DNA of 64,000 bases. It comes from Zygnema cylindricum. Its lineage: Eukaryota > Streptophyta > Zygnematophyceae > Zygnematales > Zygnemataceae. The translations under genes were made by a program, and so were the position numbers. The DNA lies in assembly GCA_037447655.1 (NCBI GenBank), contig JBBHKE010000360.1:69519-133518 (forward strand), written 5' to 3'. Numbering within the stretch: the stretch's first letter is position 1; every line of letters begins with the position of its first letter. Positions 46,201 through 57,024 of the stretch are shown here, one piece after another. A model generated the notes under the pieces. It searched no databases and was not told the DNA's origin. It saw nothing but the letters and a program-made list of their open reading frames with translations.

Positions 46201-49200
46201 AACTGACAAATTCCTTTTCAGAACTCTCAAACTTTAAATTTCTTGCTTTGGTTTAAACTACATTTAAAGTATAATACAACAGAAAATTGGTGACTGAGCA
46301 ACACTTTTTACTTTTTTTAACAACTTTTTAGTAACTGTGTGATGACTTCAACCTTATTATGGTTGACAATAAGGATACTTGGGGCCTTTTTTTCTACTTC
46401 ACAAAGAAAAAGTTAGGTTACTAAACATACTATATTCACTCTAAAAAGAAAACCCATATTCTACTTCACAGAAAGGAGTTAGGTTACTAAACATAATATA
46501 TTCACTGGAAGAAAAGAAAAGATGTTGAAAGCAAGACTAAGTGCTTTTCAGCACCTGTCACGCTAAAAAATGTCACATTTCTTTCACCTACCTAATTCTA
46601 ACTCTTGCTCTAACTCTTACAGATAAATTACAAAAAAAGAAAAAACAAAAGAAGAGATAATTAAAATCTTAAAGCAACAATGAACAAAAGATAGAATAGA
46701 GAAGGCATGGAGAAACACATGTACATCTATACACACTTGAAAATGCCTTTAGCCAAAAAGACAAAAACAAAAAAACAAAAAAAAAACAAAAAACGTGACG
46801 TTCAGTCGTAACTAAAGCTCAGATACAGTTAAGTTGTTCACACACGGTAAACACTCAGACAAGGTGAGACGTGTAATTTTGTCTTTTCCTATACCATATT
46901 GGGGATCGCGAAGGAGTGCACGGATACGGTTTCGAGAATAGACCATTTGGCTATTTGTAGGATCTTCGACCCATTCTTGTCCTATACTTTGACATAACTG
47001 CATTTAACAAAAAAAACCATTTCCACATTTGTGAAAAGTTAAACCTCAGAAAACAACAGAGGTTGAGAGAAAAAAAAAACAAGTCTGGCCAGAAAAGAAC
47101 AAGTTTGGCGAAAAAAAACAGTTTGGGTGGAAAACAAACAGGTTTGACGAAAAAAAAGGAGATTCGAATCTCAAAGATTCAAAGATTTGTAATCCAAACA
47201 AAAAAGAATATTTATTTGTCAACCATAGCAGAAGGACAAAGATTTAACTCTTGGAGGGGGAGGGNNNNNNNNNNNNNNNNNNNNNNNNNNNNNNNNNNNN
47301 NNNNNNNNNNNNNNNNNNNNNNNNNNNNNNNNNNNNNNNNNNNNNNNNNNNNNNNNNNNNNNNNNNNNNNNNNNNNNNNNNNNNNNNNNNNNNNNNNNNN
47401 NNNNNNNNNNNNNNNNNNNNNNNNNNNNNNNNNNNNNNNNNNNNNNNNNNNNNNNNNNNNNNNNNNNNNNNNNNNNNNNNNNNNNNNNNNNNNNNNNNNN
47501 NNNNNNNNNNNNNNNNNNNNNNNNNNNNNNNNNNNNNNNNNCTCTCCTCTCTCTCTCTCTCTCTCCAATTTCTACCTCTCTCCATCCCATTACCACCCCT
47601 TTCTCTCTCCCACTCTCCTCCCTTCCGCCGATATAAAATCTGTCTGTCGAAAATCACAATATTGTCGCCTTCTCTCCTCTCACCCTCTCCCTTTCATCCT
47701 CTCATCCTCTCTTTCCCTCCTCTCCCCCTCCCCCTCTCTCCCTCACCCCTTTTCCGGATTTTCCATACCCAAAATGAAGGTATCTATCAGTCGAAAATCA
47801 ATATGTTGTCGCCTTCCCCCCTCTCACCCTTTCTCTTCCCTCTTATTCTCTCTCTTCCCTCCTCTCTCCCTTCCCCTCTCCAAGTTTTCTAGAGCCAAAA
47901 GTACATATCTATCAGTTGAAACTCAAAATATAGCCGCCTTCCCTCCTCTCACCCTCTCTCTTTCCCCACCATTACCCTACCTCTCTCCATCTTTAACCTC
48001 TCTCTCTCTCTCTCTCCTCTCTCCCTCTCCCTCTCCCCCTCACCTTCGCCCTTCCCAGGTTTTCCATAGCCCATATTACATATTCGCCAAAATGATGTAT
48101 TTATCAGTCAAAAATCTCAATGTTGTTGCCTTAATATTTAAGCATTATCTTTTGGTAGGAGAACATAGCAAGAATCCTTATTACGACACGAAAAACAATC
48201 TAGATACATATCTGCTTTTTCGCGCAAATGTGGGGAATAAGACAACAAAATTGAGTTTATAGATGTCTTCTTTCTCGCGCAAATGCGGGGAATAAGACAA
48301 AAAAATCGAGTTTATAGATGTCTTCTTTCTCGCGCAAATGCGGGCTCAAATAGACAAAAACACTGCCTTAAAAAAATGTAATTTATCTAGCGCAATATGG
48401 CTTTAAATAAACAAAAGGAGTGTGTTTATAATGTCTTCTTTCTCGTGCAAATGTGAATTTAAAGTAAACTAATAAAATGAGTTTATAAATGTTTTCTTCC
48501 TTGCGGAAAAGTGGGGTTTAAATAGACAAAAAAGGTGGGTTTCTGAGTAGACACCTGGTCATCTGCATGGTGAGCCGTCAACAAATTAACGATACCTCTT
48601 TCCTTGCAAGCCCTTTTTAGGACCTCATAACTGAATAAAAATGACAAAACTGGAAAAAATATCACAAAACTGGAAAAAATATCACAACACTGAAAAAAAA
48701 AAGGAAAATAATTAGCCAAAGTTCGATATGAGAAGTACAACGGATGTCAAAAAAACGATAAAAAAAAACGCGTGACAAGCCAGCTCATCGCAAATCAGTA
48801 GACTACCAATTGAAAGAAAAATAGAAGTTTCTCATATTCCGTTTATCTTACAAAATTATCTTTCAAATTACCCTTGAAACTCCCTCTCCCTCTCCCCCTC
48901 CCCCTCCCCCTCCCCCTCCCTCCTCACGAACCAATTACATGCCGCCACATGGCAACTCAGCAAGCTATCAAGCAAAAAAAGATCCGCTCCCTCTCACATT
49001 CAATTTATATTTTAAATATCGTGTTTTTCAAACTATCTTTCAAATTATCTTTCAAACTAACATTTAAACTATTTTTTATATTATTTTGTGAAGAATGGTA
49101 ACTTAACTTACCGAGCTAAACGGGCCGATTGTTGAAGGTGTCCTTGACGAGGTTTACCCTCGGGCCAATGGCAAGTAAGTATAGCTGTTTCTAAACCTGC

Positions 49201-50975
49201 GTTTAAAACAAACTTTAAATTTGAGAAAAAAAACGCAAAACAAAAAAAAATTATAGCTGTTTCCATTCCTGAGTTCAAAACATTCTTTCAAATTAAAGAA
49301 AAAAATAAATAAACAACAGATTTTCATACTTTGGAACTATGAAAAACAACCTAACACAACATACATTCAAATGAAGAAAAACAATGTAAAACATACAATT
49401 TTCAAATTAAGGAACAAAAATGTGTAAAGCAACATGCATTTCCACAAAAAAACGCCTTTCTACAATAAGGAACTTCTATTTTCCAAGTTGACAAGAGACT
49501 AGAATAATCCACATTCTATGTATAAAGGTTTAGATTGACAAAGTGTTAAAAACCTTACGAAACCCTAAAAACCTGTGTATGTACAGAACAAACCGACTGC
49601 CTCCGTTTCTAACTAACATGGCTACTTGTTCAAAATTGTTATAAAAAAACGAAATTTTAACGTTAAAATTTAAGTCAGAAACATATGTCAACTGTCTGTA
49701 TATCTGTTTGACGAGACTGCTTCCATGTTAACACAAACAAAATTCTGACAATTCTCCTAAATGAGTTTAGAACCGGAAATATAGCCACATGGAAAAAGTC
49801 ACATTAAAGGGAGAGAGAAAGGAGTTGGGAGGAGGGAAGAAATCCCTCTTCTTCTCTGTCAAAGTGAGAGAGAAGAAGAGAGACATAGGTGTTATAGATT
49901 ACAGAATCATAGAATTGCATTCATCAAAACTTACACTGACAAGGAATGGTCGTTTGAAAAACAAATTTATGAGAACCAAACTTAAACGAAAATGGCCAAA
50001 CAGAGGTAGGATCAATGCTAAAGTAAAAATTAAGTTAAATTCAGGTTCACCGACCTAAAGCTTGTAGCCTCTCCTTTGTGAGACATGCCTCATCACGGCT
50101 GCCATTCCGCAGATTATGGTCTACCACAAAAGCAAATGCTTGGTCGCTTGTTGTCTCCATTTTCTGCTTATTATATCCTTCTTCTTTTCCTAGTCCGTAC
50201 ATCCACCGGGCAGTTAAAACAGAAAGAGCCATACTATCAACTCCACCAGAAACTGCCAAAGCTGCAACGGAACTTAAATTGCAATATAAACTTCTCCTTC
50301 ACAACCAAAGTCACGGAGTTTAGTGCTCATTTTTCGAAGTCAGTTTGGAAAGGAACAGACCGAAAAGTTTATTAAGCTCAAGAACTGATATCGGGTTTCA
50401 AATATTATCGGGCCAATGACATCATGAGGACGTATTTCCTACCCTATTGTCTTCCCTGCTCTCTTATCTCTGTTTCCAGTTATATGCCATATAGGAAAGT
50501 TAAGGATTGAAGGCTGTGAAATGGCTCTTCGTGCAGCAAAAAGTGAAAAGTAGGAAATCGAGGAAAAAAAAAAACAAAAAATATATATAAAAAAAACAAC
50601 GCATGATATTGCTGAAAATGAGAAATTGATTTTTTTTTTAAATCCCAAGCATGCACCAAATCTCACGCAGTCAGAACCAGACAAAACTGTTTTCTAGAGC
50701 AGTATGCAAAATCAGTAAAAAGGGCCTAAAAAAAACCCTTTTTCCAACGTTTATCTCGAGATGTGACAGCAAAACCTTAAAAATGCAAAAGGGAAATGAA
50801 TGTCACATGCAAACATAGAAAAACAAAGGCAAACAATCAAAGGTTTACCGATTTTCTCTCCTTGCTGGACATTTGCTGAACGTAGAAACCGAGCCAGTCC
50901 TCCCTCTTGCAAGATACAAGAAGCTATTTTGTTTCTGCAGGCCATATCACACACGTGTGAATGACACGTATACAA
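43245..50975 (-). CDS. tilS: tRNA(Ile)-lysidine synthetase (TilS / RSY3-like), one exon missing in gap
   Basis: Converts C34 of the tRNA-Ile(CAU) anticodon to lysidine with ATP and lysine. In plants it is nuclear-encoded and organelle-targeted (Arabidopsis RSY3). Exons: 50849-50975, 50055-50261, 49112-49196, 48555-48630, [gap], 46895-46997, 45740-45849, 44050-44127, 43245-43352. PP-loop AVSGGVDSMAL spans exons 1-2; VVDHNLRNGSRDEA, the TCHWPEGKPRQGHL block, LLTAHHADDQ, QEWVEDPTNS and YSRNRIRALL follow. The C-terminal part has PPRNRG and GSFTIAACTVIPVPGSKG. The usual stretch between AHHADDQ and WVEDPTN (ETxxxRL..SG..GLAGM) is absent; it should lie in the N run 47265-47541. The start is uncertain: ATG at 50975 (longest) or 50945. 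Exons 6-7 are weakly conserved and assigned by splice phase. Confidence 0.9.
43385..43965. repeat. Degenerate ~33 bp minisatellite, ~16 units
   Basis: Units of the type AAACTATAGTTGAGGTCTCG followed by AAAAACAAGAGAAA; the GTCTCG/GTCTTG part is the most constant. It fills the last tilS intron. Confidence 0.92.
44188..44275. repeat. 22 bp tandem repeat next to a tilS exon
   Basis: GGAAGGTTGGAAGGAGAAGG repeats about four to five times. On the coding strand it is pyrimidine-rich, 60 bp upstream of the acceptor of exon 44050-44127, so it may act as polypyrimidine sequence. Confidence 0.9.
46020..46195. repeat. GC-rich minisatellite GACTCGCACCAGGAGGC
   Basis: At least seven 17-18 bp units with variants, within two larger repeats that each end in AATTTGGCTAWGTACCRGAG. 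Much more GC-rich than the host tilS intron. Confidence 0.9.
46389..46508. repeat. Direct duplication of ~50 bp in a tilS intron
   Basis: TTCTACTTCACA followed by GTTAGGTTACTAAACATA and ATATTCACT occurs at 46391 and again at 46459. Confidence 0.85.
47265..47541. other. Assembly gap (277 N)
   Basis: Run of N between a GGAGGGGGAGGG end and a CT-rich tandem repeat. Its true length is unknown. It falls where the missing tilS exon(s) are expected. Confidence 0.99.
47542..48150. repeat. CT-rich ~130-170 bp tandem repeat, ~4 units, running into the gap
   Basis: Each unit has a CTCTCCC tract, then TTTTCCATAGCC-like, then ATCTATCAGTCGAAAATC and TGTTGTCGCCTTC. Units start near 47625, 47757, 47882 and 48056. 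Confidence 0.88.
48210..48535. repeat. ~60 bp tandem repeat, ~5 units, beside tilS exon 4
   Basis: GAGTTTATAGATGTCTTCTT followed by TCTCGCGCAAATGCGGG; the first two units are nearly identical and the later ones diverge toward the exon donor at 48555. Confidence 0.9.
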
Positions 50976-51425
50976 CTGATTTGTTTTGAACGTGGTGAAT
51001 ATCTTTTCGCTTTACTTTTCAATCAAAACAAAAATGTTTTGAAGCAAAATATGCGCAGAAACTAAAGGTTTTCAGGTTTGTATATTTTTGCTACTTTGAA
51101 GTTCTACGAGATGCTGAAATGAATGTGTCGTTATTTGCTAATTCACCGGCAGGATAACTAGGAAAGGTGTAATGAACATCGGAAATTTGTAATTTCTGTT
51201 GAAATTTTGTGAAGCTTAATCAAAATTGTGTTTCGAAACTTCGTAAGTTTCGATACACGTTGAAAGTGAAAGACTGGAAAAGCTAAACACATGCTGAGAT
51301 ATTCAATATTTCAATCAATTGATTAAGATTATTGTAAAGTTGTTTTATTTACAAAAGGATATTGACAACGTTGTCGTGAAATTGAAGACGCTCTTCTACT
51401 ATCGAGGAAGGAGCTGCTTCTATCA
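50976..51425. promoter_or_regulatory. Shared divergent promoter region, tilS / SDN5
   Basis: Only 450 bp separates the two divergent start codons (480 bp if tilS starts at 50945). Both core promoters and leaders must lie here. A G-box CACGTG sits at 50952-50957, next to the tilS start. Co-regulation is an inference. Confidence 0.6.
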
Positions 51426-54416
51426 ATGAGCTCTTCAGAGGACGAAGTTTCTAATCCTGTCACGAAAGAGGAAAACATATTAAAGGAACTTTTGGCGGGT
51501 AAGCGACGTGAATATTTAGTTCTGTCAGTGTGAAATTTGCTTCTTGATACTTTGGAATAAATATAGCAGTGTTTGTTTATAAATGAAATTAGGTTAATGA
51601 GAACACTCGGCGGATGAGCAGGGTAGGTTAAACAAAGCCTCTTAAGTAACAGTTTTCCAAATATGCTGGAAGAAATTGAGGTTTATGGTAACACATGTGC
51701 AAAGTATTTTTAAAATATCGTATAATTTTGCATAGAATTCTGGAAAAAAGTAGGTTTGTTGGCACTCGTGACAGATTGAGGCTTGTAGATGGAGAAAAGG
51801 GAATGTTTGTGTGATTTTTTTACTTAAAATACTGAGACGTTGTAAGCATAGAAAAGTAGGAATAATTCATTATAGTTAGGGGAAGTCAAATATATGTCTG
51901 ATACAAGGAAATTTGTTGATGCAGGGGAGACTGAAGCCCCTTCATTTAGAATTAGTGGAAGGAGATTAAAAAAAAAAAAGCGCAAGGAGGTGCAGTCTGG
52001 AAAGGGAACTCCACAGGATTTTTTTGATGTTTATGGAGAAAATGTAGGTTTTACTTCCATTATCTCTGAAGTTGTAAGGAGAATGGATTGCTTTGCGGGA
52101 TTTTTATTATCCCTTTCTGTTCGCAGTTGAAGGTGGAGGATTTATGGAAAAAAAATATTATATAACAATCCGTATAACAATTCATGGAAATTGAAGTTTC
52201 TCGGATTGAGTGTCCACTGTGAACAAGCAGATGTTGCAATTTGCAGTTTGTTTTGTTACTGACTTCTGTATGTTAATGGAATTTGCCAGGCCAGAGCTCA
52301 AATTTCTCTTCGGTCGCCAGAGGATGTGTCTAAATCGCTTCATCCTCAGGTAAATGTCATCTTTCATCCATTAGCTAATCTGTTAGTTAGTCGATTCATT
52401 AATCCGGTAACTAATCCATTTGACTGTTAGCTAATCTGTCAATGAAACAAATTAGTCTGTAAAACTGAATCTGTCTGTTAGTCTGCATTCTGCTTTATCT
52501 TTGGAGAAAAATTTGGACTTTGCAAATGTTGGTCATCGCAAAAATTATTATTTAAGTATCAATTTCTCGGAAAGCTTATACTGAATCAATACTGGTATTG
52601 CAGGATGTGTCAGAGCTGGTGAATTGGGTTCTTGGTGAAGGAGTGAATTTGCCTTGGTGTTTCATAAAGGTGAGTCTCCCTTGCAATGGTTTTACTGACA
52701 ATTAACCTTTCTGTCACAATGTTAGACCATATGGCATTGTTAAAATAGGACATCAAAGTTTTTCCGCAATTTCAAGGGAAAGGTGCCTTTAAGTAATTTG
52801 CCAGGGTGAGTTTTAAAAGGCCGATTTTTTGCTGTTTCGTTTTGCAGAATAAACCTCTTATTTCAAAGGTGGTGCTTCTCTTTGTACCTGGCTTGAGTTC
52901 AGCAGTTTTTTTAAGACATAGGGATTTGTTTTCAAATCTCACAACATTGTTTCATGATCCAAGGACCGTTTCTGCAATAAGGTGAGCTATACCCCTTTTT
53001 TTTGTTGTGACGTTTGTTTTGCTGAACTAGTTAGTGCAAAATGATAATGTCTGTCACACATCAAAAAGGTGAGTGTAAGCTTGTTGGTTACCTTTTTGAG
53101 ATCTTTCTATGAAAAAAGTATTTGGAAGCGTCCTTTTCCTGTCATTAGGAAGGTCTTTATCCCACATTATTAGTTTACACCTTTGGAAATATTCGATTGA
53201 AATACAGTTTTACGAAAATGCTTGCTTGCCATGCTTGAATGAGAATATTTTGATCTTCTTTTGTGTCAAAAAAATTGAGGTATTTGATATAAAAAAGTGT
53301 AGAGCCACTTAGAAATAATACTGCTGTCAATTTTTTTATTTTTTTCTTTCCGATCGACTCTGTTTGGTTTTGCTTCAGCCCATCGGCGGATCCAATGAGA
53401 AGTGCGAAAGCACTATTGACTTGTACTTCCAAAAGAAAACAGGTATGGTTTCTGTAACTTAATACCTTGCTTTTATGATATTATTTTCTCTGTTACTCGC
53501 TCTAGTCTTTTTTTCTCCTCTTCACTCATGTTCTTTAGATTCCTGGTTGGCTTTAACTTCAAGCAGGATGCTTTGTTTGAGATACTTGATTGCGCACCAT
53601 TATTAGTGTGAATTCCGTCAGTCTGTACCCTCCCTGCTGAAGATGCAAATAGATTGATAGATAAATAGATAGATTTTTTTTCTTTTGTTTTCGAAGGGTT
53701 TCTATTGATTGTTGTAGTTCACTTTGGATGTTGCCACACATAAGCGAATAGAGTAGGATAGAACCGAATAGATAAGAATATGAATTTCTTCATTTTTTTT
53801 CTTTTAGATTTAACTTGGAGTAGTACACCAGTTATGTTTGTTAATTCAACATTTGCAATGGCAGAGGAGCCTTCCTGCCAGAGCGACTTTAAACGGGTTT
53901 ATTCAACAAGCAAAAAAAAAACGCCGTCTAGAAAATGGAAAGGCTGCGAAAAACGACACAGAGTCGTCCCAAGAAGAGGAAGAGATTTCTAAGGAGAAGG
54001 ATAAACCAGACGTTTTAGAACAGCAAACAAGTCTACAAATAGAAGATACAAATGGTCAAGGTCTCGTTAAAGAGAACGATTTTGACAAGCACATGGAGAA
54101 TGCTCCGTTTCCTCCTTCACATTATGTCTTAACAGAAGATCAGATGGCTGTGAATGAATATCCAAAAGGTGTTTTGAGCGAAGATGGTATCACTATCACT
54201 TGTCCAAAAGGTGGAGTTTTTTCTTTTGTTCCCTTCAATTCCTCCCTCTGGACTGCCAGACCGGGAAAGCTTCACACAAGTATTAGCGTGTGCTATATAA
54301 CCTGTTTACCAATTTGATTGATGTTTGGTTGAGTGAGAAAAGAGTGAGAGGGAGAGGATTATTATCCGTAGATTGAATTGCAGAGAGTTAGGGAGGGTTC
54401 TAATTTATGGATTGGA

Positions 54417-54458
<42 letters not shown>

Positions 54459-56985
54459 TGATCCACAAATTGGATTGCAGGTTATGTCATGACACAGTCA
54501 GTAGGATCTACATCAGAATTGTTGGACATGGTCGCTGTGGACTGTGAAATGGTAAAGACCCTTTACTTCCATCCTGTTAAGCTTTTGTTTTGTATTATAT
54601 TGACTCGTTGTATTTTCGTCTTAAGCCTCTGAATTTATGCTTTACTGTTCCTTTATTGCCTTTGATATGACCTTGCAAAATTGAAGGAACTTATGAGAGC
54701 TTAAACTTATAGTTTTGAAGGAAATTGAGATCGAACACAGTCAACTCGATAAAAGCAAAGAAATACTTATACTATTTTTTGCAGTATGTTAAATAATTTG
54801 AGGCAGTTTGAGTTTGTTCCTCGGTCATAAAAGAGAAAGTTTTTTTATTAGGATAGGTTTTTTAATAGAATTTTGGGATGTGGGAATGTGACAGTGTTTA
54901 ACGGCCGATGGTTTGGAGCTTACTCGTGTGACACTTGTCAACAAATTAGGAGAGGTAAGGTTCATGTGATTGTAGTTTTGACAAGTTAGGAGATGTAAGG
55001 TTCATATTACTTTAGTTTTAATATATTAGGAGGCAAGGTCCATACTACTGTAGTTTTGACAAATTAGGAGAGGTAAAGTCAAATTATTGTAGTTTTGGGA
55101 GATATTTACAGCAACAGAGAAAGGACAGAAAAAGGAGGCATGCACAATTCATTCTGCCGTATAATAAATTTGTGGTGATAATATAATTTATTTGTATAAA
55201 TTAAATCAATTAGACTTGTACATTACCTGAATATGTTTTATAATAAGATCAAATTTGTTTTTGTATCCTCAATATAAACATAATAATACATCATGTAATA
55301 TAACAATGTTTTAAAATTATTTGCTTGTTCCCTTAAACCTGTGATTTTCAAGTATGTTACGACAGCAAATTTGAGTCAGGTGAGAGGCATATTATCCAAT
55401 AATGAAACTTTTGATGAATATGGGTTGCAGGTACTTTACGATAATTTGGTACAACCAACTAATCCTATTTTGGACTACAACACCCAGTGAGTCTTTCTTT
55501 TTTTGTCTCAGAGTCCCCTGTTTTTTTTTTCTTGTTGTTATTGTTATTAGTTTTACCCTCATTGGGTAATCAACGACATCATTTTCTGTTGATTTTCAAG
55601 ATTTTGGAATGTGAAAGACATGAATATGAAATGAATATGAAATACATCTCTAAAATAGTTTCTAAAAAATATCTTTTTAAGATGATGATGGCCATAATTT
55701 TTCAGCCAAAAGGAATTTTGAAATATGTTTTTTTTTTAGGTCGCTATAACAATTGGAGGGTAAATCTTGAAGTTTGGAGGACAAGGGATTGAGAACACGT
55801 TTTTGGGTATGGTTTGATTTTGAAATCTAGTTTTTTTTGGGATAAAGTTTGATTTAAAAATTAAAAATTTGGTATTTCAGGTACAGTGGAATAACTGCGA
55901 AAATGTTGAAAGGAGTGACAAAAAGGTTGGCGGATGTCCAGGTGAGACACATGTTTAATTTGAATAGTTTAAAAGAATTTAAATGAATTGAAATGGGTAT
56001 TTGAAGGAAGGTGTGAATTTTTGCTTCTCTTTCCTTCTTTTTCTGTACATCTGCTGATCTAAATCGACTAACGTACGTCAGATAATCTCTGGTTTTTTTT
56101 TTCTCTTTTTTTTTTTTTGTTAAAAACCTGAACAAAACTTTAAAAAACATTAAAATAAACCCTAAATTGTTTTTTGTCGGGGTTTCTGAGCAGAGGGAGC
56201 TGTTAGAGTTAATTTCTGCAGAAACCATTCTGATTGGACATGCTCTCCAAAACGATTTAAAAGCCCTCAAACTTATTCATCGTCGAAATATCGACACTTC
56301 CGTTATTTTTCCTCACCCTCGTGGCCCTCCTTATCGTTCGGCTCTTCGTATTTTATGTTCGAGTCTTTTAGATCGAACTATTCAAAATGGAAAAAAGGGA
56401 CATGATAGTCGAGAAGATGCCCGGGCGGCCATGGATCTCGCTCTCCTTAAAATTTCCAAAGGTCGGTCTTTAAACTTTACCAAGACATATAATTTAGGCT
56501 TTAAACTTCTTTAGATATATAATCTAGTCTTTAAACTTTACCTAGACTTATAATTTATTTTCTAACTTTTTTTGCCCTTTTTTTTTCTGGTGAGGATCAA
56601 ACTGTAAACTTTACCTTGGTAGATGATTTAAAACAGATTAGAGTTACTCTATTTTGTTCTTTCTTTTTTTTTTACTGGTCATCGTTGTTGTAGCTAAGTG
56701 TTTCTGGATAGTAGATGATTTAAGAAAGGTGAAAGATACTTTTGTTTTTTCTTTCTTTTACTGGTTATTTTTGTAGTAGCTAATTGTCTCTGGAAAAGTC
56801 TCTGTGTCAAAATTGATTATCTCAGAAAATTGACAAAATCGATTATCTCAGAAAAAATGTACAGACTAGAGAGCTGGTATTTTCAGAAAATCCTTGCTTC
56901 TGTTGATTTTAGTGGGACTTTTGAAGGTGGTTTAGTGTTTTTTCATTGTCTCGTTAGTGTCTTTTTAGTGCTTTTTAGCCAAAAA

Positions 56986-57024
<39 letters not shown>

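Noticed and set aside
54211-54290. Alternative SDN5 exon 7 extension to a donor near 54278
   Set aside because: Phase-compatible, but it adds a poorly conserved Phe/Pro-rich segment; the earlier donor at 54210 gives a simpler protein. Not excluded.
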